Source: Mycobacterium sp. (lineage in GTDB: Bacteria; Actinomycetota; Actinomycetes; Mycobacteriales; Mycobacteriaceae). Taken from it: DNA of 64,000 nt. The stretch spans positions 62,001 through 126,000 of the forward strand of contig JAOPWC010000174.1 in assembly GCA_025965895.1 (NCBI GenBank), given 5' to 3'. Positions 26,415 to 34,302 of this stretch are shown piece by piece. The first letter of the stretch is position 1. Each line of letters opens with the position of its first letter. A program made the position numbers and the translations under genes. The notes under the pieces were generated by a model. The model was not told where the DNA came from and did not search any database. It saw only the letters and a list, made by a program, of their open reading frames with translations.

Positions 26415-27299
26415 CTACCCGGACAGGTTGAAGTTGCCGTTGGCGCCGTAAATGGACAGCGAAACCAGCAGCGTCACCGACACCACCACGATCAGCGAGG
26501 TGCGCACCGCATTACCGACGGCGACACCGACCCCGGACGGGCCGCCCGAGGCGAAATAGCCGAAGTAGGTGTGGATCAGCAGGATCATCAGCGCCATCAG
26601 GACGGCCTGCAGAAACGACCACAACAAGTCGATCGGGTTCAAAAAGGTGTTGAAGTAGTGGTCGTACAGGCCGCTGGATTGCCCGAACAGCACGACGGTG
26701 GTGAATTGGCTGGCGACGAACGACAGGATCACCGCGATCGAGTACAGCGGGGTGATCGCGATCATCCCCGCGACGATCCTGGTGCTGACCAGATACGAAA
26801 TCGGGCGGATCGCCATCGATTCCAGCGCGTCGATCTCCTCGTTGATGCGCATCGCACCCAGTTGCGCGGTCACGCCGGCGCCGAAGGTGGCCGCCAACCC
26901 GATGCCCGCGACCACTGGTGCGGAGATGCGCACGTTGATGAACGCCGCCAAAAACCCGGTCAGCGCCTCGATGCCGATGTTGCCCAGCGAGGAATACCCC
27001 TGCACCGCCAGCGTGCCGCCCGCGGCCAGGGTCAAAAACCCGACGATCACCACGGTGCCGCCGATCATCGCCAACGTGCCCGCACCCATGCTGATCTCGG
27101 CGATCAGCCGGATGATCTCGCGCCGGTAGTGGGTGGCCGCGAACGGTGTACCGGCCAGCGCCTTGCCGTAGAACAGGGTGTGATCGCCGATCCGGCTCAG
27201 TGTGCCGATCGGCCGGTCGATCTCACGGAACACCCGCGGGTAGGTCGCTCGCAACGTCACAGCACGCCCCCCGTGCTTGACCGTTTCTTCGTCGCGCAA
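26415..27299 (-). CDS. yrbEB: MCE-associated permease YrbEB (MlaE family)
   Basis: A 294-residue MlaE-type ABC permease. It has about five to six membrane helices (GTLAMIGGTVVIVGFLTLAAGG, ISAPVVAGIGLAATFGAGVTAQLG) and the conserved motif INEEIDALESMAIRPISYLVSTRI that contacts the MceG-type ATPase. It forms the inner membrane heterodimer with YrbEA through which the lipid passes. The ATPase gene itself is not in this window, which is usual since mceG is encoded elsewhere. It starts 7 nt after yrbEA. Confidence 0.95.
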   Translation of the reverse strand: MRDEETVKHGGRAVTLRATYPRVFREIDRPIGTLSRIGDHTLFYGKALAGTPFAATHYRREIIRLIAEISMGAGTLAMIGGTVVIVGFLTLAAGGTLAVQGYSSLGNIGIEALTGFLAAFINVRISAPVVAGIGLAATFGAGVTAQLGAMRINEEIDALESMAIRPISYLVSTRIVAGMIAITPLYSIAVILSFVASQFTTVVLFGQSSGLYDHYFNTFLNPIDLLWSFLQAVLMALMILLIHTYFGYFASGGPSGVGVAVGNAVRTSLIVVVSVTLLVSLSIYGANGNFNLSG

Positions 27300-27306
27300 A
27301 CGCTCA

Positions 27307-28119
27307 TCACTTGGCCGTCATCCGAATGCCGATCGCGGTGACCACGACGTTGACCACAAACAGTGCCATGAAGGCGTAGACCACTGTTTCGTTCACCGCG
27401 TTGCCCACCGCCTTCGCGCCGCCCCCGGTGATCGTCAACCCGCGATAGCAGGCCACCAGCCCGGCGATCAAGCCGAACAGGGCTGCCTTGACGCACGAGA
27501 TGATCACCTCGGGCACGCCGGTGAGCAGCGTGATGCCCGCGGCGAACGCGCCGGGGTTGACGTCCTGGACGAAGACCGAGAACGTGTAGCCGCCCAGAAT
27601 GCCGATGATGCACACCAGGCTGTTCAGCAGCAATGCCACCAGACCCGACGCCAGCATGCGTGGTGTCACCAGCCGCTGCACCGGGTTGATACCCAGCACC
27701 TCCATCGCGTCGATCTCTTCGCGAATGGTCCGCGAGCCGAGGTCCGCACACATCGCGGTCGCGCCGGCGCCGGCCACGATCAACACGGTCACCAGCGGAC
27801 CCACCTGGGTCACCGCACCGAACGCCGCGCCGGCGCCGCTCAAATCGGCGGCACCCAGCTCCCGCAACAAGATATTCAGCGTGAAGCTCACCAGGACCGT
27901 GAACGGTATCGCCACGAGAAGCGTCGGCGCCAGCGACACCCGCGCCACAAACCACGACTGCTCCAAAAACTCCCTGCCCTGAAACGGCCGGCGGAAGACG
28001 AATTTGATCGCCTCCGCCGACATCGCGAACAATCCACCCACGGCCTGCATCGGCCCGGAGAAGTTGCTCAGCGAGATGCCCGGAGACCAGCGATCCGGCC
28101 CTTTGCTTCTATTCGCCAT
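27307..28119 (-). CDS. yrbEA: MCE-associated permease YrbEA (MlaE family)
   Basis: A 270-residue MlaE-type permease, partner of YrbEB. The conserved coupling motif TIREEIDAMEVLGINPVQRLVTPRM is present, with helices around LLVAIPFTVLVSFTLNILL and LVALLLNSLVCIIGILGGY. The ATG at 28119 was chosen because it overlaps the thiolase stop at 28109 (11 bp) and gives the usual N-terminal length; the frame to 28221 would add 34 unlike residues. The overlap means the importer is translated from the same mRNA as the upstream thiolase. Confidence 0.95.
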   Translation of the reverse strand: MANRSKGPDRWSPGISLSNFSGPMQAVGGLFAMSAEAIKFVFRRPFQGREFLEQSWFVARVSLAPTLLVAIPFTVLVSFTLNILLRELGAADLSGAGAAFGAVTQVGPLVTVLIVAGAGATAMCADLGSRTIREEIDAMEVLGINPVQRLVTPRMLASGLVALLLNSLVCIIGILGGYTFSVFVQDVNPGAFAAGITLLTGVPEVIISCVKAALFGLIAGLVACYRGLTITGGGAKAVGNAVNETVVYAFMALFVVNVVVTAIGIRMTAK

Positions 28120-29278
28120 GGAAACCAGGCCCTTCCAATATGGTGACGGCCGATACAGCGGTCGGGCCACCGATGTTGTGAGCGAGGGCAATTCGTGCGC
28201 CGTCGACCTGGTTGACGGCATCGCCGCGCAGCTGACCGAAAAGCTCCACGCATTGTGCCACCCCGGTCGCCCCCGGCGGGTGGCCCTTCGACTTCAGGCC
28301 TCCGCTCGGGTTAACCGGTAAGGACCCCCCGATGCTGGTGACTTCCGCCTCGACGAGTTTGTAGGCCCCGAATCGCTCGGCGAAGCCGAGGTCTTCGTAG
28401 CTGATCAACTCGATGCCGGTGAAGAAGTCGTGGACTTCGGCGACATGCACGTCCGACGGCGTCAGGCCCGCCATGCCGAACGCTTGCTTGGCGGCACGGA
28501 CGGTGGCCGGGAACGTCGTCATGTCGGACTTGTGCTGGTGCATCACCGAATCCAGCCCCAGTCCGACGCCGCGGACCCAGACCGGCCGGTCGGTAAATCG
28601 ATCGACAACGTCTTGCGCTACGAGCAAAAGCGCTGCGGCCCCATCGCTCTGCGGCGCGCAGTCGTAGACGGAGAACGGTGTGACCACGGTGGGCGCGGCC
28701 AACGCCTGCTCGATGGTGATCTCGAAACGCAGTCGCGCCTTCGGATTGTTGACCCCATGGCGGTGGTTTTTCACCGCCACCATCGCCATGTGCTCCCTGG
28801 TAGCCGGTGACTCGTGCAGGTACCGCGCGACGTGCAGAGCGAAACCCGCCGGTGCCACCAAACCAAGCGGGTAATCCCAGGCCATGTCGCGGGTCATGGC
28901 TTCCCACTCCCACAACATGTCCTTGGTGGACGTCTCGCGAAGCTTGTCGGCGCCCATCACGAGCGCGACGTCGCATGCGCCCGATGCGACGCCGAAAAGC
29001 GCGTTGCGCACCGCGTCATTCCCCGTCGCGCATGAGTTCTCCACGCGGGTAACCGGCAGATCGGGCAGGCCGAGTGTGTCGGCCAGGATCCCGGACGGGA
29101 ATCCGTCCGTGGTGCCCATCGAGCCGAACCAAGCCGCCTGAAGGTCGGTCTTGGCCAACCCCTTGTCAACGCTGGCGGCGCATTCGGCGAACGCCATCGG
29201 CAGCAGATCTTTGATTCCGAGGGCAAAATGCTCGGCGAAGGGCGTCATGCCGGCGCCAACGATGGCCACCTTCCTCAT
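28109..29278 (-). CDS. Thiolase (SCP-x/SCP2-type lipid-transfer thiolase)
   Basis: A 389-residue thiolase-superfamily enzyme of the SCP-x type. Nucleophile Cys83 is in ENSCATGNDAV, the mid motif VHDFFTGIEL supplies the His of the HDxF type, and the C-terminal NPSGGLKSKGHPPGATG carries the second catalytic His. It should catalyse thiolytic cleavage of a 3-oxoacyl-CoA, in this case probably a branched or cyclic one. Thiolases of this class are often paired with a DUF35/OB-fold subunit; the next gene upstream (29373-30548) ends in such a domain. Its stop overlaps yrbEA. Confidence 0.92.
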   Translation of the reverse strand: MRKVAIVGAGMTPFAEHFALGIKDLLPMAFAECAASVDKGLAKTDLQAAWFGSMGTTDGFPSGILADTLGLPDLPVTRVENSCATGNDAVRNALFGVASGACDVALVMGADKLRETSTKDMLWEWEAMTRDMAWDYPLGLVAPAGFALHVARYLHESPATREHMAMVAVKNHRHGVNNPKARLRFEITIEQALAAPTVVTPFSVYDCAPQSDGAAALLLVAQDVVDRFTDRPVWVRGVGLGLDSVMHQHKSDMTTFPATVRAAKQAFGMAGLTPSDVHVAEVHDFFTGIELISYEDLGFAERFGAYKLVEAEVTSIGGSLPVNPSGGLKSKGHPPGATGVAQCVELFGQLRGDAVNQVDGARIALAHNIGGPTAVSAVTILEGPGFHGE

Positions 29279-29372
29279 GCCGCCCCCTCATGCGCTTTGC
29301 TGGAGTCGGTGTGGGCTATCACAGGGACTCGAGTGAATCCCACGCCGTCTCCATGCGTCCCGCGATTATGGC

Positions 29373-30548
29373 TCACGCAGCGGTCCTTTCGGGCGCAAAC
29401 GCGTAACCGTAATCCGGAACCCCGGACCTCACCGCCACCCGACGCAGTGCCAGGCGACCGCGGTCGCCGATCTGAACCGTTCCGGCCTGCGCGCCGGTGA
29501 CCTTCACCAGTGCGCGAACACCCACGCCGTCGAGTTCGACGATCACCAGGGAATACGGACTTCTCAGGCCCGGCACTGGTATGTGAATGGTCGCTTCGGT
29601 GTAGACCGTGCCCGTGCGGGGCAACGGCACCAGCTCATACTGGGTGCTCAGTGTGCCGTCGGCACGGACGCGGTACCGCGGCGGGAAGTCGAGTTCATCG
29701 CTGTCGGGAAACCTGCCGGCTTCCCAGCGAACCTTGGCCTCGAATGCGCGCTCGTAGGCGGCCAGCGAGATCGGGATGTCAACCCCCGAGACGAGCGTGC
29801 TTTCGGGCATGGCTTGCGCCGGCGGCTCGTGCCGGTGCACTCGCGCGCGGCCGCTCACCACTGTGAGTCCGGACAGACTGGCCTGCTCCACGGCCACCAA
29901 CGGGCCTGTCGTTGTGGTCTCTGCCATGGCGGCCAAGGCGAACAAACCGGAACTTGCTCCAGCTGTCGGGAGCCTGGGCGGATCGCCGATACACAGCTCG
30001 GCGGCTGCCGGGTGGTCGACTCCGGCCAGCGCGGCGGGAGTATCGAGCCAGGCCGCACTCAGTGAGGCCACCAGGCCTCGTTCATGAAGCAGCCGAGGGT
30101 CGCCGTAATCGTGCACGACGCCGACCACGTTGCGGGTGCGAACCGGCAGGCTGCGGCTGACCCGGGCCGCCGTGCGCACCCACAGTCCCTGATCGGCGGT
30201 CAACACCGCCGCTGCGCCGGCCGGATTCAGATCGACGCCGATGATCAAGGTGCGTGGGCGGGCCGAACTGAGCGCGTCGACGGCCGCAGGCGCACCGCCC
30301 AGGCGTTCGTCCACTTCGAGTTCGGGATCCAGACTCAGACCGGCCAGCAGCACCGCGGCGTTGCTGCTTTCCAGCAACGGGAGATCGCGGCTGACGAGGA
30401 CGACCCGCTCCATTGCGGTGCTGGCACCCAGCGCCGCCCGTCCCGCCTCGACGGCCAGGGTGATCGCATCCTCGTCGTCGCCGGCAACTCGGTGATCCGA
30501 GGTGCCCCAGCACGGCAGGTAGGTTCCGAGGGAAACCACGTACGGCAT
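29373..30548 (-). CDS. KAS-like (thiolase-fold) domain fused to C-terminal OB-fold (DUF35) domain
   Basis: A 391-residue two-domain protein. Residues about 1-250 have the hydrophobic and GG/DAL pattern of 3-ketoacyl-ACP synthase III/HMG-CoA synthase relatives (SLGTYLPCWG, AITLAVEAGRAALGAS, GGAPAAVDALSSARPRTLIIGVD) but I find no nucleophile Cys at the expected place. From about 290, FPPRYRVRADGTLSTQYELVPLPRTGTVYTEATIHIP to the end is an OB fold of the DUF35 type, lacking the Zn-ribbon Cys. It probably acts as an acyl-CoA-binding partner of the thiolase 94 nt downstream rather than as an enzyme. It lies 16 nt after the CoA-transferase. Confidence 0.75.
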   Translation of the reverse strand: MPYVVSLGTYLPCWGTSDHRVAGDDEDAITLAVEAGRAALGASTAMERVVLVSRDLPLLESSNAAVLLAGLSLDPELEVDERLGGAPAAVDALSSARPRTLIIGVDLNPAGAAAVLTADQGLWVRTAARVSRSLPVRTRNVVGVVHDYGDPRLLHERGLVASLSAAWLDTPAALAGVDHPAAAELCIGDPPRLPTAGASSGLFALAAMAETTTTGPLVAVEQASLSGLTVVSGRARVHRHEPPAQAMPESTLVSGVDIPISLAAYERAFEAKVRWEAGRFPDSDELDFPPRYRVRADGTLSTQYELVPLPRTGTVYTEATIHIPVPGLRSPYSLVIVELDGVGVRALVKVTGAQAGTVQIGDRGRLALRRVAVRSGVPDYGYAFAPERTAA

Positions 30549-30564
30549 CGACGTCTCCAGGCAC

Positions 30565-31770
30565 CTAGGTAACGGCGCCGGCCGTTTTCAGCTCGATGAT
30601 GCGGTCCCAGTCCAAACCGAGTTCAGTCAATATCTCGTCGGTCTGCTCGGCGAACCCCGGCGCCGGCCCCGTCTCGGGTGCGGCGACATCGAACTGCACC
30701 GGGTTGGCCACCAGTTCCAGTTCGCCTGCCTGAACCAGGTACTCGTTCGCCCGGGTCTGCGCGTCCTCCGCCGCCTGCAGCGTGTCCTGCACCGGCGCCC
30801 ACGGCCCGGCCAGAGTGGCGAACCGCTCGCTCCACTGCGCGAGAGTGCGGGTGGCGATCACTTTGGTGAGGATCTCCACGGCGTCGGCCGTATTGGCGGC
30901 GATCTGCTCCGTCGTGGCGAAGCGAGCGTCGTCCGCGAGTTCGGGACGGTCAATGTGCCGGCAGACGTCTGCCCAGAACTTGGTGGGCTGCATCATGACG
31001 AACGAGATGTAGCGCCCGTCGGCCGTGGCGTACACGCCCACCAGCGGGTTGACGGGCGACCCGTGCACGCCCGGCGGGGGAGCTTCCAGCCGCTGGCCGA
31101 GATGAACCGTCAATGCGACGGTGTGTCCCATGGCCCACAGGCCGCTGCCCAGCAGGGAGACGTCCACGATTGACGGTTCGCCCGTGCGCTCGCGCTTGAG
31201 GAGCGCCGCCGCGATCCCGCCGGCGAGGTTGGTGCCGGAAATGGTGTCGCCATACGCCGGCCCCGGCGGTCCGATCATTCCCTCCATGCCGGGCGGGGTG
31301 ATAGTGGCAGCGGTTCCGGCCCGGCACCAGAAGGCAGTCATGTCGTAGCCGCCTTTTTCCGCCTCCGCCCCTCGGGGACCGAGCGCGCTGCCGCGCGCAT
31401 AGATGATCTTCGGGTTGACGCTGCGGATGTCGTCGAAGTCGATGCCGAATTTCTGCCGATGCCCTGGTAGGAAGCTGGTCAGAAACACATCCGACGTGCG
31501 CACCAATTCGTAGAGCACGTCGCGGCCCTGCGGCACCGACATGTCCAGGCCGATGCTGCGCTTGCCGCGGTTGGCGTGCTCGATGTTGGGATTGGGGTCA
31601 CCCTCGACGCGCAGCATGCCGGTCTGCCGAAGCCCGCGTTGCGGATCGCCGTTCACCGCGTGCTCCACTTTGATCACGTCCGCGCCCCACTCGGCGAGGA
31701 CGGCGCCGCCCGACGGGACGAACCCGTACATCGCGACTTCGAGAACCCGGATGCCGTCCAGCGGTCTCAT
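30565..31770 (-). CDS. Family III CoA-transferase (CaiB/BaiF)
   Basis: A 401-residue CoA-transferase in normal domain order: LDGIRVLEVAMYGFVPSGGAVLAEWGADVIKVEH at the N-terminus, NRGKRSIGLDM, DVFLTSFLPGHRQKFGIDF, and AYGDTISGTNLAGGIAAAL with the predicted Asp nucleophile, then a small domain with DGRYISFVMMQPTKFWADVC. The start at 31770 overlaps the aldehyde dehydrogenase stop (ATGA). An open frame continues another 300 codons upstream, but that part is a wrong-frame reading of the dehydrogenase. It likely activates the acid produced by the dehydrogenase as a CoA ester. Confidence 0.93.
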   Translation of the reverse strand: MRPLDGIRVLEVAMYGFVPSGGAVLAEWGADVIKVEHAVNGDPQRGLRQTGMLRVEGDPNPNIEHANRGKRSIGLDMSVPQGRDVLYELVRTSDVFLTSFLPGHRQKFGIDFDDIRSVNPKIIYARGSALGPRGAEAEKGGYDMTAFWCRAGTAATITPPGMEGMIGPPGPAYGDTISGTNLAGGIAAALLKRERTGEPSIVDVSLLGSGLWAMGHTVALTVHLGQRLEAPPPGVHGSPVNPLVGVYATADGRYISFVMMQPTKFWADVCRHIDRPELADDARFATTEQIAANTADAVEILTKVIATRTLAQWSERFATLAGPWAPVQDTLQAAEDAQTRANEYLVQAGELELVANPVQFDVAAPETGPAPGFAEQTDEILTELGLDWDRIIELKTAGAVT

Positions 31771-33281
31771 CCGACCACCGTGGCGAAGGTCTTCGTTTCC
31801 AGGAACTCCTCGAGCCCGGCGGTTCCCATCTCCCTGCCGATGCCGGACTGCTTGAAGCCGCCGAACGGGCTGTCGGGACTGAAGTAGTTGCCGCCGTTGA
31901 TGGACAACGTTCCGGTCCGGATCCGGCGAGCCACCGCGACGGCCCGGTCCTGGCTGCCGAACACCGCGCCGGACAGGCCGTAGATCGAGTTGTTGGCGAT
32001 CCGGACAGCGTGCTCGTCGTCGTCGTAGCCGATGACGACGAGCACCGGTCCGAACACCTCTTCCTGCGCGATCTCGCTGTCGGGATCCACACCGGCGAGC
32101 AGGGTCGGTGTGTAGAAGTAGCCGGGATCGACTTTCTGGCCTCCGGTGACCAGGGTGGCTCCTGCCGCGACGGCCCGTTGCACCATCGCGTCGACCTTGT
32201 CGCGCTGCTGGTCGCTGATCAGCGGTCCCATGTACGTCTTGGGGTCCGACGGATCGCCGTAGCGCACCAGCGCGAAGTTGTTTTTGACGAGTTCGACGAT
32301 CTCGTCGTGGTGCGTGTTCGGCACCAGCAGCCGGGAGGTGAGCGCGCAGCCCTGCCCGGCGTGAGACACCATGCTGAACGCACTGAACAGGGCCGCCGTG
32401 TTGAAATCGGCGTCGTCGAGCACGATCACCGCGGACTTGCCGCCGAGCTCGAGGAAGACCTTCTTGAGGGTCTCGCTGGCGGCGGCCATGATCCGGCGCC
32501 CGGTCGCCGTGGACCCGGTGAATGTCACCATGTCCACGTCGGGACTGGTCGTGAGCGCGGCGCCGACCGCGGGGTCCGAGGAGCTGAGCACGTTCACCAC
32601 GCCGGCCGGGATGTCGGTGTGGTCGGCGATCAACTCGCCCAGCGCCAGCGTGATCAGCGGCGTGTCCGGCGCGCCTTTGAGAACCACCGTGCAACCCGCG
32701 GCCAGCGCCGGAGCCAGCTTGGCCAGCGCCAGCTGGTTCGGGTAGTTGTACGCGATGATCGCGGCCACCACGCCGGCGGCCTCTTTCTCCACCCAGCGGT
32801 GGTGCTGCATGCCGCGGCTCTCGATGTTGCCGAGGTCTTCGGTGAGCCGATAGGTCTTCAGCAGGTCGGCGTAGTAGCCGACGATCTCGATCGGCTGATC
32901 GAGCTGAGGCCCGCTGATGAGCGCTGGGGTCGCACCGACCTCGGCGATGGTGAGGTCAGCCAATTCGTCCCGGTGGTCGATCAGCGCCCGGTGGAGCTGG
33001 CTGAGGGACCGCACCCGCAGGTCCACATCTGTTGCCCAGTCAGTGGAATCAAAGGCACGGCGGGCGGCGGCGATCGCTGCGTTCGCCTCGCCGACCGTGG
33101 CGTCCGGAGCGTGGCCGAGCACACCACCGGTGGCGGGGTTGAGCGATGGGAACGTGCGCTCGGTGGTGACGAGGCGTCCGTCGATGAGCATCCGCCGGTC
33201 AACCCCTGGCTCGGCCGCGGCGCTTCCTTCCTTCGCGTGCGGATCGCCCGTGATGGTCGTCGCCGTGTCCTGCGCTGACAT
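31767..33281 (-). CDS. NAD(P)-dependent aldehyde dehydrogenase
   Basis: A 504-residue ALDH. Motifs: AIIAYNYPNQLALAKLAPAL, FTGSTATGRRI (cofactor loop), general base E278 in VFLELGGKSA, and nucleophile Cys312 in HAGQGCALTSR. It oxidises an aldehyde to an acid, which the next gene (CoA-transferase) could convert to a CoA ester. It heads the long minus-strand operon that continues through the mce genes, with an operator-like palindrome 21-35 nt before its ATG. Confidence 0.95.
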   Translation of the reverse strand: MSAQDTATTITGDPHAKEGSAAAEPGVDRRMLIDGRLVTTERTFPSLNPATGGVLGHAPDATVGEANAAIAAARRAFDSTDWATDVDLRVRSLSQLHRALIDHRDELADLTIAEVGATPALISGPQLDQPIEIVGYYADLLKTYRLTEDLGNIESRGMQHHRWVEKEAAGVVAAIIAYNYPNQLALAKLAPALAAGCTVVLKGAPDTPLITLALGELIADHTDIPAGVVNVLSSSDPAVGAALTTSPDVDMVTFTGSTATGRRIMAAASETLKKVFLELGGKSAVIVLDDADFNTAALFSAFSMVSHAGQGCALTSRLLVPNTHHDEIVELVKNNFALVRYGDPSDPKTYMGPLISDQQRDKVDAMVQRAVAAGATLVTGGQKVDPGYFYTPTLLAGVDPDSEIAQEEVFGPVLVVIGYDDDEHAVRIANNSIYGLSGAVFGSQDRAVAVARRIRTGTLSINGGNYFSPDSPFGGFKQSGIGREMGTAGLEEFLETKTFATVVG

Positions 33282-33301
33282 CCGGCCTCCTCGAAGAAAT
33301 G

Positions 33302-33316
33302 GATAACTCGGTTCTC
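33302..33316. promoter_or_regulatory. Candidate operator, GATAAC-TCG-GTTCTC
   Basis: Matches GAGAAY-N3-RTTCTC at 11 of 12 positions. It starts 21 nt upstream of the aldehyde dehydrogenase ATG (33281), the first gene of the operon that ends with the mce importer. Confidence 0.6.
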
Positions 33317-33323
33317 ATCTGCG

Positions 33324-33340
33324 GCGAATCATACATTCGC
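33324..33340. promoter_or_regulatory. Second inverted repeat, GCGAAT-N5-ATTCGC
   Basis: Perfect 6-bp arms around CATAC, 8 nt beyond the operator at 33302. It differs in spacing from the main element. It lies where the -35/-10 region of the minus-strand operon should be. Confidence 0.35.
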
Positions 33341-33468
33341 GCTCTGAGAACACAACAAGGTCCCGCGAATCCGGTTTGACCTGCTCGCGCCCGGTCTGGC
33401 ATCCCCGGATCGGGTGATACAAACACGGCCGTGGTGTCTCGTCAGGCGGTTGCAAGAAGCTCGCCGCC

Positions 33469-33483
33469 GAGAGTAAGGTTCTC
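33469..33483. promoter_or_regulatory. Candidate operator, GAGAGT-AAG-GTTCTC
   Basis: Matches GAGAAY-N3-RTTCTC at 11 of 12 positions. It ends 26 nt upstream of the GTG that starts the small ORF and plus-strand SDR-ferredoxin-P450 operon, mirroring the site at 33302 for the divergent operon. Confidence 0.6.
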
Positions 33484-33508
33484 AAAATCGGAAAGGAGAT
33501 TCTTTGCG

Positions 33509-33574
33509 GTGACTGAGACGCTGGCGCCCGTTGGCGGGCTGGGAGTCGAGAAGACCGGGAAGGCGGTGCGGTGA
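33509..33574 (+). CDS. Possible 21-residue leader ORF coupled to the SDR gene
   Basis: A GTG at 33509 follows a strong ribosome site (AAAGGAG at 33491-33497) and opens a 21-codon frame (VTETLAPVGGLGVEKTGKAV, then R) whose TGA overlaps the GTG of the SDR gene (GTGA). The SDR itself has no comparable ribosome site of its own. It may be a translated leader that loads ribosomes onto the SDR, or the remnant of a longer gene. Peptide function is unknown. Confidence 0.45.
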   Translation: MTETLAPVGGLGVEKTGKAVR

Positions 33575-34272
33575 AGAACGCCGTCGTCACCGGGGGCGGC
33601 TCAGGTATTGGTCGCGCGGTCGCCGACCGGCTGCGCGCCGATGGCTACCACGTCGCCACCATCGACCTGAAACCTTCTGACGACGAATTCGCCCACGCGG
33701 CCGACGTCACCGACCGAACGCAGATCGACGCCGCGCTCGCCGCTATCCGCGCGCAGCTGGGCCCGGTGACGGTACTGGTCAACGCCGCCGGACTGGACGG
33801 CTTCAGGCGTTTCCTGGACATCAGATTCGAGGACTGGCAACGCGTGATCGACGTCAACCTCAACGGCGTCTTTCACTGCATTCAGGCCGTTCTTCCCGAC
33901 ATGATCGAGGCCGGCTGGGGCCGCATCGTCAACATCTCCTCGTCCAGCACGCATTCGGGCACCCCCTACATGGCGCACTACGTGTCGGCCAAGTCGGCGG
34001 TCAACGGGCTCACCAAGACGCTGGCGCTGGAATACGGACCGAGCGGCATCACCGTCAACGCGGTGCCGCCAGGGTTCATCGACACCCCGATGCTGCGCAG
34101 CGCCCAAGCGCGCGGTTACCTCGGCGACGTGCAGAAGAACATCGAGGCCACCCCGGTGCGTCGAATGGGCCGACCCGAGGACATCGCCGCCGCGTGCGCG
34201 TTCCTGGTCTCCGACGAAGCCGGCTACATCACCGGCCAGATCCTCGGGGTCAACGGCGGCCGAAACACTTGA
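33571..34272 (+). CDS. Short-chain dehydrogenase/reductase (classical SDR)
   Basis: A 233-residue SDR. NAD(P) motif TGGGSGIG (residues 7-14), NAAG strand, catalytic Ser in ISSSSTHSG, and YVSAK (Tyr-x-x-x-Lys) are all present, as is the C-terminal ITGQILGVNGG. It reduces or oxidises a hydroxyl/keto pair. The acidic residue after the second strand (TIDLKPSD) suggests NAD(H) preference. The GTG start overlaps the small leader ORF; a second SDR follows 30 nt later. Confidence 0.92.
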   Translation: MKNAVVTGGGSGIGRAVADRLRADGYHVATIDLKPSDDEFAHAADVTDRTQIDAALAAIRAQLGPVTVLVNAAGLDGFRRFLDIRFEDWQRVIDVNLNGVFHCIQAVLPDMIEAGWGRIVNISSSSTHSGTPYMAHYVSAKSAVNGLTKTLALEYGPSGITVNAVPPGFIDTPMLRSAQARGYLGDVQKNIEATPVRRMGRPEDIAAACAFLVSDEAGYITGQILGVNGGRNT

Positions 34273-34302
34273 CGGGACCACCCAAAGAGGAAAGGACATC
34301 CT

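Noticed and set aside
31771..32694. 300-codon N-terminal extension of the CoA-transferase frame
   Set aside because: It is a wrong-frame reading through the aldehyde dehydrogenase; the ATG at 31770 gives the standard CaiB N-terminus and a 4-bp overlap.
33601..34272. Assignment of the first SDR as a fatty-acid synthase FabG
   Set aside because: The fold matches, but context with P450 and mycofactocin SDR favours catabolism, so no specific name was given.
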